DNA of 64,000 bases from Intestinirhabdus alba (lineage in GTDB: Bacteria > Pseudomonadota > Gammaproteobacteria > Enterobacterales > Enterobacteriaceae), in NCBI RefSeq assembly GCF_009711095.1, contig NZ_WMJZ01000022.1, positions 1-64,000 of the forward strand. Reading direction: 5' to 3'. Made by a program: the position numbers and the translations under genes. The notes below the pieces were generated by a model, which worked only from the letters and a program-made list of their open reading frames with translations, was not told the origin of the DNA and did no database searches. Positions 48,246 to 57,908 of the stretch are shown here, piece after piece. How positions within the stretch are numbered: the stretch's first letter is position 1; every line of letters starts with the position of its first letter.

Positions 48246-49214
48246 TCAGACGATCTGGTTTACCCGCACCAGCCCTTCCGCCAGCGACGCTGCCTCGCCC
48301 GTCGCCTTCAGGCAGCAGGCCATCTGGACCTTCAGCGATGCGGGAACCGGCTCGCCGCCCGCCAGGCAGCGCTCGATCCAGCGGGCGGTGGTTTGCGGAT
48401 CTTTCGCCGCCGGCAGCGGCACCGGCTCGTCCGGCATTTCGCTCTGCCGCTCCAGCAGAACGCTTATTCCGCCGCGATCGACAAGGCTAATCTGCGGGTA
48501 GCGCTGCGGATTGGCATACACTTCGCCTTCGGTGCCGTGCATCAGCAGCGCCCGGCCGCCGATATCGCTGAAGAACTTCGCCACCCGCGGCACATACTCC
48601 GGATGCGAAACGCTGGAGAGGCGCAGAGCGGCATCCTCGGCAAACGGGGTCGCCAGCTTCGCCAGGGTGTGAGCGCTGTTGCGTACGCCGAGCCGCCAGC
48701 GCATCGCCAGCTGTTTTTCCAGCGGTGGGCAGAGAGCGCCGACGGGAAGATAGACCGGCCGCTGGCCATCAAGCTCCGCCTGCGCCTGCCCGGCGTGCCG
48801 GGCCGGGGTAATGCCCAGCAGCGCAAAAATGGTTTCGGTCAGCACGCGGGTTGGATCTTCGCTGACGCCGTGCACCACCACCGGAAAACCGAGCCTGCTC
48901 AGCAGGATCGCCAGCAGCGGCGTCAGGTTGGCCTGCCTGCGCGCGCCGTTGTAGCTGGGGATCACCACCGGCATGGGTCTGCCGGCCGGAGGCGTCAGCC
49001 GGAGAATGTGATGCTGCATCGCCTCATAGAAGCCGAGCATTTCCGCTTCGCCCTCCCCCTTGATGCGCAGCGCAATCAGCATGCCGCCCATTTCCAGGTC
49101 CGGCACCTCGCCGTTGAGCATCCGGGCGTACAGGGCGCGGGCGGTATCCCGATCGAGGTCGCGCGCGTGGTGTTTACCGCGCCCTATCTCTTTAATAACG
49201 TTGCGATAATCCAT
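48246..49214 (-). CDS. ybiB: Nucleic-acid-binding protein YbiB (TrpD2 family)
   Basis: 322 residues; E. coli YbiB has 320. It has the fold of anthranilate phosphoribosyltransferase but lacks that activity and binds single-stranded nucleic acid in E. coli. The N-terminal helical domain (ALYARMLNGEVPDLEMGGMLIALRIKGE) and the central domain (VYLPVGALCPPLEKQLAMRW) match the family. AAGGAG precedes the ATG. It follows dinG by 29 bases, so it belongs to the LexA-controlled dinG-ybiB operon and is likely part of the SOS response. Confidence 0.95.
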   Translation of the reverse strand: MDYRNVIKEIGRGKHHARDLDRDTARALYARMLNGEVPDLEMGGMLIALRIKGEGEAEMLGFYEAMQHHILRLTPPAGRPMPVVIPSYNGARRQANLTPLLAILLSRLGFPVVVHGVSEDPTRVLTETIFALLGITPARHAGQAQAELDGQRPVYLPVGALCPPLEKQLAMRWRLGVRNSAHTLAKLATPFAEDAALRLSSVSHPEYVPRVAKFFSDIGGRALLMHGTEGEVYANPQRYPQISLVDRGGISVLLERQSEMPDEPVPLPAAKDPQTTARWIERCLAGGEPVPASLKVQMACCLKATGEAASLAEGLVRVNQIV

Positions 49215-49243
49215 CGAAAACTCCTTGCCTCGTGCTCACATTG

Positions 49244-51391
49244 TTAACGTCGGCGCGCGGGCTTCGCTTTTTTCTCTTCGGGTTTAACGATCCCCTCCGG
49301 TGCCGCCGGCTGCTCGATGGGAAATACCGGCAGCGCATTCAGTAAACGCCTGCCGTAGCCTTTGGTCAACAGCCGCCGATCGTAGATAACCACCTCTCCC
49401 CAGCAGCTGTGGCTGCGGATCAGACGCCCCACCTGCTGGATAAGATTAAACGAGGCGCTCGGCAGGCTCTGCACTTCAAAAGGATAGCGGTTCAGGCTTT
49501 TCAGCCATTCGCCCTCGGTGATCACCACCGGGCTGTCGATGGGCGGAAAGGCGATTTTATGGATGTGCACCTGGCTGAGCAGCTCGCCTTTCAGATCGAG
49601 ACCTTCGGCAAAGGACTGCAGCCCCACCAGCACGCTGCGCTCGCCGCTCTCAATCCGCCTGCGGTGCAGCTCCACCAGCCGGTAGCGCGGCTGGTCGCCC
49701 TGCACCAGCAGCAGCAGGCGCAGATCGGTCACGTAGGTCAGAAAGCGCTGCATCGCCCGGCCGCTGGCAAACAGCACCAGCATCCCGCGATGGGTTTTAC
49801 TCTCCAGCTGCTGGCGAAAAAAGGCCGCCATTTCGGCGATATGCTGCTCTTCATTTTCCATCAGCGGCTCGTAGCGCATCTGGGGGATCACGATTTTCCC
49901 CTGCTCAACGTGGTTAAAGGGTGAGTCGAGGGCCACAAAGCGATCTCCCGCCTTCTCCTGCAGGCCGCTCATCTCCTGCAGGCGCGAAAAGCTGTTCAGC
50001 GAGCGCAGGGTGGCGGAAGTGACGATAATATGCGGCACGCTGCGCCACAGCAGCTTTTCCAGCTGATCGCTGACGCGAATGCCCACGCAGTGAAACCAGA
50101 CGTGCGCCTGCCCGTCGCGCGTCTCCCGGGTGGCCCATTTCGAGACCGGCGCGCCGGAGGCGTGCGCCAGCGACGCCAGCCGCCACAGCTTGCTTTGCGC
50201 CTCGAACATCCCCAGCGCGCGGTTCATCTGCAGCAGCAGCCGGTGCAGGCGCACCGCGTCATGAGCGCCGGTTTTTTCGCTGAGATCGTTAATAAACAGC
50301 TCCGCCAGCCCGCGCAGCTGTTCGGTCAGCTTCGCCAGCCGCTGGCAGATGGCCATCATCTCTTCCGGCAGCTCGCCCATAGCAAAGCGGTGCTCCGCCT
50401 GCTGGCCGGCGGGCATCAGCAGATTAAGGAGAGTATTGAGCGAGGCGATAAGCTCATACAGCTCTTCGCAGTGGGCGTTCAGGCGCTCGGGGAGGGCCAG
50501 CGGCGGAGTGGTTTTCGGGCGAAACTGCTCCATGCAGGTCGCCACCAGCTTCACGAAGAGATCCAGCTGCAGGCGATACCAGGGGGCGGTGATTTCGGCG
50601 CTCATCTCCAGGGCGTCGCGCGCCACATCCGGCAGATGATGCCCTTCATCAAGCACCAGCAGCAGGTTTTTCGGATCCGGCAGCACCGCCTCGCTCTCCA
50701 TCGCCGCCATCACCAGCGCATGGTTGGCCACCACCACCTCCGCCTCCTGAATTTCCCGGCGGGCGACAAAAAACGGGCACTCGCGGTAGTAGAGGCAGTT
50801 GCGGTTCAGGCAGCTGGCCTTGTCGGTGCTCAGCCGCCGCCAGAGGTCGTCGTCGATGGCAATATCGATATGGTCGCGCAGGCCGTCCCAGCGATGGCCG
50901 TCGAGGGCGGCCTTCAGCTTTGCGCAGCGCTTCTGCTCCTCTTGGCTATTGGGGGTCAGCGCGTCGTCGAGGAAGGCGAGCAGATCCTGCTGCGCCGGCT
51001 CTGTGCTGGCCAGCGCCGTCAGGTTGCGCGGGCAGACGTAGCGGCCGCGGCCAAAGGCGGCGGTAAAGCGTAAACCCGGAATGATTTTGCGCAGCAGCGG
51101 CAGGTCTTTGCTGTAGATCTGATCCTGTAGCGCCACGTTGGCGGTGCTGACCACCAGCGTTTTTTGCTCCTCGCGGGCAATAGCAATGCCGGGGAGCAGA
51201 TAGGAGAGGGTTTTCCCGACGCCGGTCGGTGCCTCAATGGCCAGATGCCGCCCCTCTTCGCCGCCGAGCGTTCTGGCGACGTCGGCAATCATCTGCCGCT
51301 GCGGCGCGCGGGGAATGAAGTCGGGGATCTGCTCCTGAAGCGCCTTGTACCAGGCGGCGATTTGCGCTTTTAGCGCGGCGGTTAAGGCCAT
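49244..51391 (-). CDS. dinG: ATP-dependent DNA helicase DinG
   Basis: 715 residues from the ATG at 51391 (MALTAALKAQ), matching E. coli DinG (716); a longer frame to 51649 would run through the LexA operator. A 5'-3' superfamily 2 helicase of the XPD group that resolves R-loops and D-loops. Walker A is APTGVGKT and the DEAH box is DEGH (VLDEGHHLPDVA). The 4Fe-4S cluster cysteines are in VCPRN, SCLNRNCLYYRECPFF. Motif VI is QQVGRLIRS. SOS-induced, first gene of dinG-ybiB. Confidence 0.97.
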   Translation of the reverse strand: MALTAALKAQIAAWYKALQEQIPDFIPRAPQRQMIADVARTLGGEEGRHLAIEAPTGVGKTLSYLLPGIAIAREEQKTLVVSTANVALQDQIYSKDLPLLRKIIPGLRFTAAFGRGRYVCPRNLTALASTEPAQQDLLAFLDDALTPNSQEEQKRCAKLKAALDGHRWDGLRDHIDIAIDDDLWRRLSTDKASCLNRNCLYYRECPFFVARREIQEAEVVVANHALVMAAMESEAVLPDPKNLLLVLDEGHHLPDVARDALEMSAEITAPWYRLQLDLFVKLVATCMEQFRPKTTPPLALPERLNAHCEELYELIASLNTLLNLLMPAGQQAEHRFAMGELPEEMMAICQRLAKLTEQLRGLAELFINDLSEKTGAHDAVRLHRLLLQMNRALGMFEAQSKLWRLASLAHASGAPVSKWATRETRDGQAHVWFHCVGIRVSDQLEKLLWRSVPHIIVTSATLRSLNSFSRLQEMSGLQEKAGDRFVALDSPFNHVEQGKIVIPQMRYEPLMENEEQHIAEMAAFFRQQLESKTHRGMLVLFASGRAMQRFLTYVTDLRLLLLVQGDQPRYRLVELHRRRIESGERSVLVGLQSFAEGLDLKGELLSQVHIHKIAFPPIDSPVVITEGEWLKSLNRYPFEVQSLPSASFNLIQQVGRLIRSHSCWGEVVIYDRRLLTKGYGRRLLNALPVFPIEQPAAPEGIVKPEEKKAKPARRR

Positions 51392-51407
51392 AAGAAAACC
51401 TGAAACA

Positions 51408-51423
51408 CTGTATAAACAGCCAC
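51408..51423 (-). promoter_or_regulatory. LexA box of dinG
   Basis: On the minus strand GTG-GCTGTTTATA-CAG follows the SOS box rule CTG-N10-CAG with one deviation in the left arm. The inner ten bases and the right arm match, as I remember it, the E. coli dinG box, which itself has a degenerate left arm. It ends 16 bases before the dinG ATG. Confidence 0.75.
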
Positions 51424-51613
51424 TATTGTGGCATAGATCAGGTGCTGGCAGAACCTTTTTTGCCGGTTGCGGAAGGGGCTTCGCAAAAATGGAGGGCGGC
51501 GGTGAGGCCCGCGGGTCGGGAGAGAAAAAACCGGCCGGATAGACTGGCGAACAGATTCCTCCCGACGCGCCGGGAAAAGAAACAAGAAAAATTGATTTGG
51601 GGCTGAAAAAGAT

Positions 51614-51644
51614 AAAGAGGAGAAAACTACGTTTTCCCCTCTTT
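51614..51644. terminator. Terminator downstream of rhlE
   Basis: AAAGAGGAGAAAAC and GTTTTCCCCTCTTT form a 14-base stem with one mismatch and a three-base loop. A second stem, GCCTGCCGG / CGGCAGGC, lies at about 51658-51676, closer to the rhlE stop. Confidence 0.65.
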
Positions 51645-51687
51645 ATCATCCGTCTGAGCCTGCCGGAGCGGCAGGCCTGAGAGAGCG

Positions 51688-53040
51688 TTATTGCGCGGAG
51701 GCTGGTCTGCGCGGGCGACGCGGCGGGCGCGGCTTATCACCCGTCGGTTTACCTTCGCCGCCGCGCGGTTTGGCCTGTGGCGCGCCGCTGTCCTGGCGAC
51801 GCGGACGCTGGGCGCGGCCCGGCGCTCCCTGCCCTTGCCCCTGACCGCGACCGCCGCCGCGCTGCTGGCGGCCGTTCTGAATCGGCTCCGCCTTGATGGA
51901 CGGGTCCGGCTCAAAGCCCGGCGTGGTCAGCCGCGGGATCTCTTTTTTCAGCAGCCTTTCGATGTCGCGCAGCAGCTTATGCTCATCCACGCAGACCAGC
52001 GACAGCGCCTCACCGGTGGCCGCCGCGCGGCCGGTGCGGCCGATGCGGTGAACGTAGTCCTCCGGCACGTTCGGCAGCTCGTAGTTGACCACGTGCGGCA
52101 GCTCTTCGATATCCAGACCGCGGGCCGCGATGTCGGTCGCCACCAGCACGCGCAGATCGCCGGACTTGAAGTCCGCCAGCGCGCGGGTGCGGGCACCCTG
52201 GCTCTTGTTGCCGTGGATCGCCGCGCTGCGGATGCCGTCTTTATTAAGCTGCTCCGCCAGGTGGTTGGCACCGTGCTTGGTGCGGGTAAAGACCAGCACC
52301 TGCTGCCAGTTGCCCTTGCCGATCATCAGCGACAGCAGCTCGCGTTTACGTTTTTTGTCCACCAGATGAACGTGCTGGGTGACCTGCTCAGAGGCGGTAT
52401 TACGCCGCGCCACCTCAACCGCCAGCGGATTGTGCAACAGCTTCTCCGCCAGGCCCCTGATATCATCAGAGAAGGTCGCGGAAAACAGCAGATTCTGCCG
52501 CTTCGCCGGCAGCTTCGCCAGCACCCGGCGAATATCATGAATAAAGCCCATATCCAGCATACGATCCGCTTCATCCAGTACCAGAATTTCAACCTGATCG
52601 AGCTTAACCGCGTTCTGATGCTCCAGATCCAGCAGGCGGCCCGGCGTGGCGACCAGCACGTCCACGCCGCTGCGCAGCTTCATCATCTGCGGATTAATGC
52701 TTACGCCGCCGAACACCACCAGCGAGCGAATATCCAGATACTTACTGTAGTCGCGGACGTTTTCACCGATCTGCGCCGCCAGCTCGCGGGTGGGGGTGAG
52801 GATCAGCGCACGCACCGGGCGACGCCCTTTGCCGTGCGGCTGTCTGCTGATGAGATGCTGCAGCAGCGGCAGGGTAAAGCCCGCCGTTTTGCCCGTGCCG
52901 GTCTGCGCGCTGGCCATCAGATCGCGACCTTCCAGCACCGCCGGAATTGCCTGTTGCTGAACAGGGGTAGGTTCACGGTAGCCCTGCTCGGCAACAGCGC
53001 GCAGGATATCAGGGTGTAACCCCAGAGAATCAAAAGACAT
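51688..53040 (-). CDS. rhlE: ATP-dependent RNA helicase RhlE
   Basis: 450 residues, close to E. coli RhlE (454). A DEAD-box helicase involved in ribosome assembly and RNA turnover. Q motif [11 protein letters not shown], Walker [29 protein letters not shown], and C-terminal motifs TDIAARGLD and HRIGRTGR are all present. The tail after about residue 380 is a low-complexity basic Arg/Gly/Pro-rich extension ([19 protein letters not shown]). In E. coli rhlE is divergent from and adjacent to cecR; here a five-gene insert lies upstream after a 250-base gap in which I see nothing else. Confidence 0.97.
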   Translation of the reverse strand: MSFDSLGLHPDILRAVAEQGYREPTPVQQQAIPAVLEGRDLMASAQTGTGKTAGFTLPLLQHLISRQPHGKGRRPVRALILTPTRELAAQIGENVRDYSKYLDIRSLVVFGGVSINPQMMKLRSGVDVLVATPGRLLDLEHQNAVKLDQVEILVLDEADRMLDMGFIHDIRRVLAKLPAKRQNLLFSATFSDDIRGLAEKLLHNPLAVEVARRNTASEQVTQHVHLVDKKRKRELLSLMIGKGNWQQVLVFTRTKHGANHLAEQLNKDGIRSAAIHGNKSQGARTRALADFKSGDLRVLVATDIAARGLDIEELPHVVNYELPNVPEDYVHRIGRTGRAAATGEALSLVCVDEHKLLRDIERLLKKEIPRLTTPGFEPDPSIKAEPIQNGRQQRGGGRGQGQGQGAPGRAQRPRRQDSGAPQAKPRGGEGKPTGDKPRPPRRPRRPASAQ

Positions 53041-53291
53041 AACAACTCCGAACCGCCCCGACCGTTCCCGGTGTAGTCTTCAGGGAGATACATACATGAG
53101 GGATGACAAAAACCACAATGTCATGAAGGAACGGAGTGTAACAGTTTTTGTGATATGGCGCATAAATTATCCTGCGCCGCGCCCCTTCTTCAGCCACAAA
53201 GATTCGCTTTCCTGAACAGCGGCATTCTGCCGCGGAGAGCATCGGCCCGGAGGCGGGAAAAGCGCCGCCGCACTGCGCGGCGGCGCGGGCG

Positions 53292-54290
53292 TCAGCCGAG
53301 GCGACGTTTAATTTTTTCCACCATCATGGCGGTGGATATGCCGTAGCGATCGTGCAGCGTCGGCAGCGCGCCGGCCAGCAGGAACTCGTCGGGCAGGCTG
53401 ACCGTATCCAGCTCACAGCGCACGCCCCTGCGCATCAGCAGCGCCGCTACCGCCTCTCCCAGCCCGCCGATGCAGGTGTGGTTTTCCGCCGTCACCACTA
53501 GCCGACCCGGCTTCGACGCCTGCTCAACGATGGCCTGCTCGTCCAGGGGCTTGATGGTCGGAACGTGCAGCACCGCCGCGCTGATGTTGTCGGCACGCAG
53601 CTTCGCCACCGCCTCCAGCGCGCGCATGGTCATCAGCCCGGAAGAGATAAACAGCAGGTCGTTGCCCTCCTCCAGCAGCTTCGCTTTGCCCAACTCGAAC
53701 CGGTAGTCATATTTATCCAGCACCAGCGGCACCTTGCCGCGCAGCAGGCGCATATAGACCGGGCCAGAGTGAGCGGCTATCGCCGGCACCGCCTGCTCAA
53801 TCTCCAGCGCATCGCAGGGGTCGATGATGGTCATGCCGGGGATCCCACGCATAATCGCCAGATCTTCCGTCGCCTGGTGGCTGGGGCCGTAGCCGGTGGT
53901 CAGGCCCGGCAGCGCGGCGCAGATCTTCACGTTCAGCTGTTCTTCGGCAATCACCTGATGGATAAAATCACAGGCGCGGCGGGTGGCGAATACGGCATAG
54001 GTGGTGGCGAAGGGGATAAATCCCTCCTTGGCCATGCCGCCCGCCGCCCCCATTAAGAGCTGCTCGGCCATCCCCATCTGAAAAAAACGCTCCGGGAAGG
54101 CCTGGGCGAAAATATGCATATCGGTGTATTTGGACAGGTCGGCGGTCATACCAACGATTTCCGGCCGCTCCGCCGCCAGCTTCGACAGCGCGACGCCAAA
54201 CGGGGCGGCGACCGTCGCCTGGCCTCCGTCGGCGATGGAGGCGATCATCGCCGAGGTTTTTAAACGGGGTTTTTGCGTGGTCTGACTCAT
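53292..54290 (-). CDS. Transketolase-like protein, C-terminal subunit
   Basis: 332 residues from the ATG at 54290 (MSQTTQKP), whose first bases overlap the stop of the N-terminal subunit gene (ATGA). It supplies the pyrimidine-binding and C-terminal domains of a split transketolase: GMAEQLLMGAAGGMAKEG holds the Glu (about 76) that activates thiamine diphosphate, and GPSHQATEDLAIMRGIPGMT the conserved loop. Same architecture as AptA/B-type or SqwGH-type split transketolases, but the substrate cannot be read from sequence. Last gene of the accessory operon; no E. coli counterpart at this site. Confidence 0.85.
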   Translation of the reverse strand: MSQTTQKPRLKTSAMIASIADGGQATVAAPFGVALSKLAAERPEIVGMTADLSKYTDMHIFAQAFPERFFQMGMAEQLLMGAAGGMAKEGFIPFATTYAVFATRRACDFIHQVIAEEQLNVKICAALPGLTTGYGPSHQATEDLAIMRGIPGMTIIDPCDALEIEQAVPAIAAHSGPVYMRLLRGKVPLVLDKYDYRFELGKAKLLEEGNDLLFISSGLMTMRALEAVAKLRADNISAAVLHVPTIKPLDEQAIVEQASKPGRLVVTAENHTCIGGLGEAVAALLMRRGVRCELDTVSLPDEFLLAGALPTLHDRYGISTAMMVEKIKRRLG

Positions 54291-55135
54291 TGCAGCACTC
54301 CTTCCGGTTTGTTGGCATCCAGCAGCGCAATTGCCTGCTGCCATTCATCGGGGTCGACGCGAATAAAGTGGTTTTTATCGCGGGTTTCGAGGAACGGTAC
54401 GCCTTTGCCCATCAGAGTGTCGCAGAGAATGACCCGCGGCCGTTCGCCCACATCGCTTTTCGCCTTATCGAAAGCGGCGATGACCGCCGGCAGATCGTTG
54501 CCGTCCACGCGCTGTACGAGCCAGCCGAACGCCGCCCATTTCTCGTGCAGCGGCTCAAAGCCAAGGATTTTTCGCGAGTCGCCGTCGGCCTGCTGTTTAT
54601 TGACGTCAACGAGGGTAATCAGGTTATTAAGACCGTAGTGGGCGGCCGACATCGCCGCCTCCCAGGTCGAGCCTTCGTCCAGCTCGCCGTCCGACATCGA
54701 GTTATACACCCATGACGCGCTCTGCTTTTGCTTCAGCCCCAGCGCCATGCCGACCGCGATCGACAGCCCCTGCCCCAGCGAACCGCCGGACATCTCCATC
54801 GCCGGGGTGTAGGTCGCCATGCCGGACATCGGCAGGCGGCTGTCGTCGGAGCCATAGGTTTCCAGCTCCTCCTGCGGAATAATTCCCGCCTCCAGCAGCG
54901 CCGCGTAATAGGCGATGGCGTAGTGGCCGTGGGAAAGCAGAAAGCGATCGCGCCCCTCCCACTCGGGATCGGCCGCGCGAAAGCACACGGCGTCGCTGAA
55001 CGCCGTCGCCAGCACGTCCGCATAGCCCAGCGCCTGGCCGATATAGCCCTGCCCCTGAACTTCCCCCATACGCAGGGCATAGCGGCGAATACGCCACGCC
55101 GCCGCGGCAACTTTTTGTAACCGTGAGTTAGTCAT
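54287..55135 (-). CDS. Transketolase-like protein, N-terminal (TPP-binding) subunit
   Basis: 282 residues, GAGGGG before the ATG. Thiamine-diphosphate-binding half of a split transketolase. LLSHGHYAIAYYAALLEAG and GGSLGQGLSIAVGMALG are family motifs. The metal/diphosphate motif normally written GDG-x27-N reads SDG here (Ser148-Asp149-Gly150, with Asn179 at the usual distance in LVDVN), so the first glycine is replaced by serine. The Asp and Asn ligands are kept, so it should still bind cofactor. Works with the downstream C-terminal subunit. Confidence 0.85.
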   Translation of the reverse strand: MTNSRLQKVAAAAWRIRRYALRMGEVQGQGYIGQALGYADVLATAFSDAVCFRAADPEWEGRDRFLLSHGHYAIAYYAALLEAGIIPQEELETYGSDDSRLPMSGMATYTPAMEMSGGSLGQGLSIAVGMALGLKQKQSASWVYNSMSDGELDEGSTWEAAMSAAHYGLNNLITLVDVNKQQADGDSRKILGFEPLHEKWAAFGWLVQRVDGNDLPAVIAAFDKAKSDVGERPRVILCDTLMGKGVPFLETRDKNHFIRVDPDEWQQAIALLDANKPEGVLQ

Positions 55136-55149
55136 TAATCGCCCCTCGC

Positions 55150-55899
55150 TTAGTGAATTAACATGCCGCCGTTGACGTCCAGGGTGATGCCGGTGGAGTA
55201 AGAAGAGAGATCGCTACCGAGGAACAGCGCGGCCCGGGCGATATCAACGGCGTCGCCGAGACGGTTCATCGGGATACCGGCGAGAATGCCGGCCGTCATC
55301 TCATCGGTCAGCTTACCGGCGGTGATATCGGTCTGAATCAGCCCCGGCGTGATGCAGTTGACGCGCACGTTATCCGGCCCCAGTTCGCGGGCCATCGCCC
55401 GTGCCAGCCCCAGCACGCCGGCCTTTGCCGCGCTGTAGTGCGGGCCGCCGAAAATGCCGCCGCCGCGCTGGGCGGACACCGAAGAGATGCAGACGATGCT
55501 GCCGGATTTTTGCGCCCGCATCGTCGGGATCACCGCCTGCGACATCAGCAGCGTGCCGCGCAGGCTGACGTCCAGCACCGCGTCGTAATTTTCACGCCTA
55601 ATGTCCATCAGCTTCAGCGGCTGGGTGATACCGGCGTTATTCACCAGCACGTCCACCCGACCATATTTCGCCATAACCTGCCCGATCGCCGCCTGCACCT
55701 GGGCCTCGTCGGCGACGTTTGCCGCCAGGCCCAGATGCCCCTCCCCCAGCGATCGGGCCGCCGAGATGCTGGCCGCCTCGTTAAGATCGATAATGACCAC
55801 CTTTGCGCCATTTTCAGCAAAGAGTTTTGCCGTCGCAAAACCTAAACCGCGTGCGGAAGCCGCGCCGGTAATAATGGCGACTTTATCTTTTAATAACAT
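55150..55899 (-). CDS. SDR-family NAD(P)-dependent oxidoreductase
   Basis: 249 residues, a classical short-chain dehydrogenase. The nucleotide loop is TGAASARGLG; an acidic residue after the second strand (VVIIDLNEA) suggests NAD(H) preference. NNAG, the catalytic Ser (CISSVSAQ) and YSAAK are all present, with a C-terminal GGMLIH. Probably oxidises a sugar, sugar acid or polyol to the ketose or keto acid used by the neighbouring transketolase. It lies 14 bases upstream of the transketolase N-subunit gene. Confidence 0.88.
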   Translation of the reverse strand: MLLKDKVAIITGAASARGLGFATAKLFAENGAKVVIIDLNEAASISAARSLGEGHLGLAANVADEAQVQAAIGQVMAKYGRVDVLVNNAGITQPLKLMDIRRENYDAVLDVSLRGTLLMSQAVIPTMRAQKSGSIVCISSVSAQRGGGIFGGPHYSAAKAGVLGLARAMARELGPDNVRVNCITPGLIQTDITAGKLTDEMTAGILAGIPMNRLGDAVDIARAALFLGSDLSSYSTGITLDVNGGMLIH

Positions 55900-55949
55900 A
55901 GTATGACTCCATGACCTCAGGTCATTTAAATGAACAAAATGAATACCCG

Positions 55950-57278
55950 TTAGCGTGGCTCATCCAGAAAAAGAATCACCACTAAACCTATTGCTGCGCA
56001 AATACCGAAATACATAAACACGGAATTAAAGCTGTGGGTACTGTCAAGTAAAAAGCCCGCCACCATCGGGGAAACAAATCCGCCTAAGTTGCCGCCGCTA
56101 TTAATAATTGAAGAGGCCACCGGGTAGGTTTTTACGTCGGAGACCGCCATGCCGTAGGCGGTAAATGCGGGCCAGCCAATATTCAGGCACAGCCCCACCA
56201 TAAACAATCCGATGCACACCGCCGGGGTGCTGGCCGGGATATTTAACATGATGAGCATCATCATTACCGTCGATATTGCGGTAAAAATCATCGTCGGTTT
56301 CCGGCGGCGGCCCAGTAATTTATCGGAAATATATCCCCCGCCGATCGCCCCGACGAAACCGCCGATGCACGGCATACTGGCAACCAGCCCCATGCTTATA
56401 AAGTCAAAGCCTTTTTCCTTTACCAGATAGAGCGGTATCCAGGTTAACAAGCCGTACAGCACGCTCACCATCATAAAATAGGCCAGGCAGTCGCCAAGGA
56501 TATTTTTAGAGGTAAACAGCCCTTTTGCCGTATCGATTGGCGCTAATTTCCGCACCCGAATGAGCTTATCCAGCCAGGTAAACTTATCGGTGATTAAAAT
56601 ATTTTCCCGCGTCGTCTGCCGGTCGCTCTGCCCGGCGTTAATCTCCTCCAGTTCGCTTTGCGAAACAAAGCGGCTTTCTGCGGGCGCGGATTTAACCAGC
56701 ATATACCAGGCGACCGCTGCGACAATGCCGGGAATGGCAAAAGAGTAGAAGACCCAGCGCCAGCCCCAGGTCACCGCAATCCACACCGCCAGTGGCGGAA
56801 CAATAATCGGGGCAAACATGGTTGCGGCGATATAAACCCCCGTCGCCGTCGCCTTTTCTTTCGGCGGAAACCAGTTGTTTATGGTCGAGGCCAGCCCCAC
56901 CGGACACGGCCCCTCGCTGAGCCCCAGCCCCAGGCGCACCAGCTTTAAGCCGAATACGGAACTTACCGTTCCCATCAGCCAGGTAAAGGCTGAAAAACCA
57001 AATATTGAGAGAGAAACCACCCCTCGCGTGCCGCGCCTGGCAATGAAAAAGCCCGCCGGGATCTGGCTTACGGCATAGCCCAGAAAAAACATGCTGGCAA
57101 TCGCCCCGGCTTCGAAATTATTAATCCGGAACTCATCGATAATAAAAGGCAATACCGCCCCAATATTCGTTCGATCGGCATAATTTATGGCGTAGACCAG
57201 GAAAATCATCGTTAAAACAACAAACCGATATTTTGTTTTCCTGACGTCGGTACAGACTACGGCATCTATACGTGACAT
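55950..57278 (-). CDS. MFS transporter, ACS family (GudP/GarP-like)
   Basis: 442 residues with 12 membrane segments. NYADRTNIGAVLPFI, FFLGYAVSQIPAGFFIARRGTR (two overlapping motifs) and GLGLSEGPCPVGLASTINNWFP are typical of the ACS group that carries glucarate, galactarate and other organic anions. GAGGATA precedes the ATG. First gene of the operon transporter-SDR-transketolase N-transketolase C, divergent from a LysR regulator over 630 bases. The likely substrate is an acidic sugar; its identity is not visible. Confidence 0.88.
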   Translation of the reverse strand: MSRIDAVVCTDVRKTKYRFVVLTMIFLVYAINYADRTNIGAVLPFIIDEFRINNFEAGAIASMFFLGYAVSQIPAGFFIARRGTRGVVSLSIFGFSAFTWLMGTVSSVFGLKLVRLGLGLSEGPCPVGLASTINNWFPPKEKATATGVYIAATMFAPIIVPPLAVWIAVTWGWRWVFYSFAIPGIVAAVAWYMLVKSAPAESRFVSQSELEEINAGQSDRQTTRENILITDKFTWLDKLIRVRKLAPIDTAKGLFTSKNILGDCLAYFMMVSVLYGLLTWIPLYLVKEKGFDFISMGLVASMPCIGGFVGAIGGGYISDKLLGRRRKPTMIFTAISTVMMMLIMLNIPASTPAVCIGLFMVGLCLNIGWPAFTAYGMAVSDVKTYPVASSIINSGGNLGGFVSPMVAGFLLDSTHSFNSVFMYFGICAAIGLVVILFLDEPR

Positions 57279-57460
57279 AGGGTATCCTCTTTATAAATTC
57301 ATCATGATTTCAGGCTGCACGTCCGCTGGCTTTTTCCGGTTACTGTGTTAACCGAGCCTCAGAATTTCCCCTCGTTATCGCTTTGCCCGACCTCTCTGGC
57401 CAATTCTGTTGGTGTCAGCTCAGGCGGCGCGCAACAACGCCCGCAGCGTTTTTTCATATC

Positions 57461-57580
57461 TCCCCTAAATAATTCTGGCGGCATGATGGCCGCTTTCGGT
57501 AAGGGATGAGATTTTTCTTATTTCATCAACGGGAGCGTAGCCAGCACTTATAAAGCATGGGGCGTAACCGGCATACCCCT
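57461..57580. repeat. Degenerate third copy of the inverted-repeat element
   Basis: CCCCTAAATAATTCTGGCGG at the left resembles the TACCCTAAATAATTC end of the elements at 930 and 40777, and GTAGCCAGCAC near 57537-57547 matches the interior of the 340-bp copy just before its right end. The right terminal repeat is badly eroded. A decayed relic if related. Confidence 0.4.
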
Positions 57581-57818
57581 AATTAATTAGAAGCAGGCAT
57601 GGTTTCGTATGCATTACGCTGTTCTTCCTCCCCTCGCTCTGCAATATAACAACCGCTGAAATTGGCGATATGCAAATTAGCTCAATTACGCCTGAGAAAA
57701 ATTAACTTCGTGACTTCATTCAAATTATTACCGCCGGGCATCCCGATTATTTTCACCGCAAAATGAGAGACGCATCACGAAATATGCCGCTGTTTAGCCG
57801 ACAGGTATGCTAAAATTT

Positions 57819-57832
57819 ATTAATATATTAAT
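57819..57832. promoter_or_regulatory. AT-rich palindrome upstream of the LysR gene
   Basis: ATTAATATATTAAT is a perfect 14-base dyad 77 bases before the LysR-type gene. LysR regulators bind dyads of this general kind for self-control and activation of a divergent operon, but an AT-only palindrome can arise by chance. Nothing else recognisable lies in the rest of the 57279-57908 gap apart from the degenerate repeat. Confidence 0.25.
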
Positions 57833-57908
57833 CAGATAACCTTTTAAATAATATCTTAATTATCGCTCACCTTCCCGTCTCAAATTATTTTGTCAGCAGG
57901 AAAGCGCT

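Noticed and set aside
46928-48490. 520-codon open frame opposite hcxB and ybiB
   Set aside because: Spans two real genes on the other strand; composition is typical of an antisense shadow.
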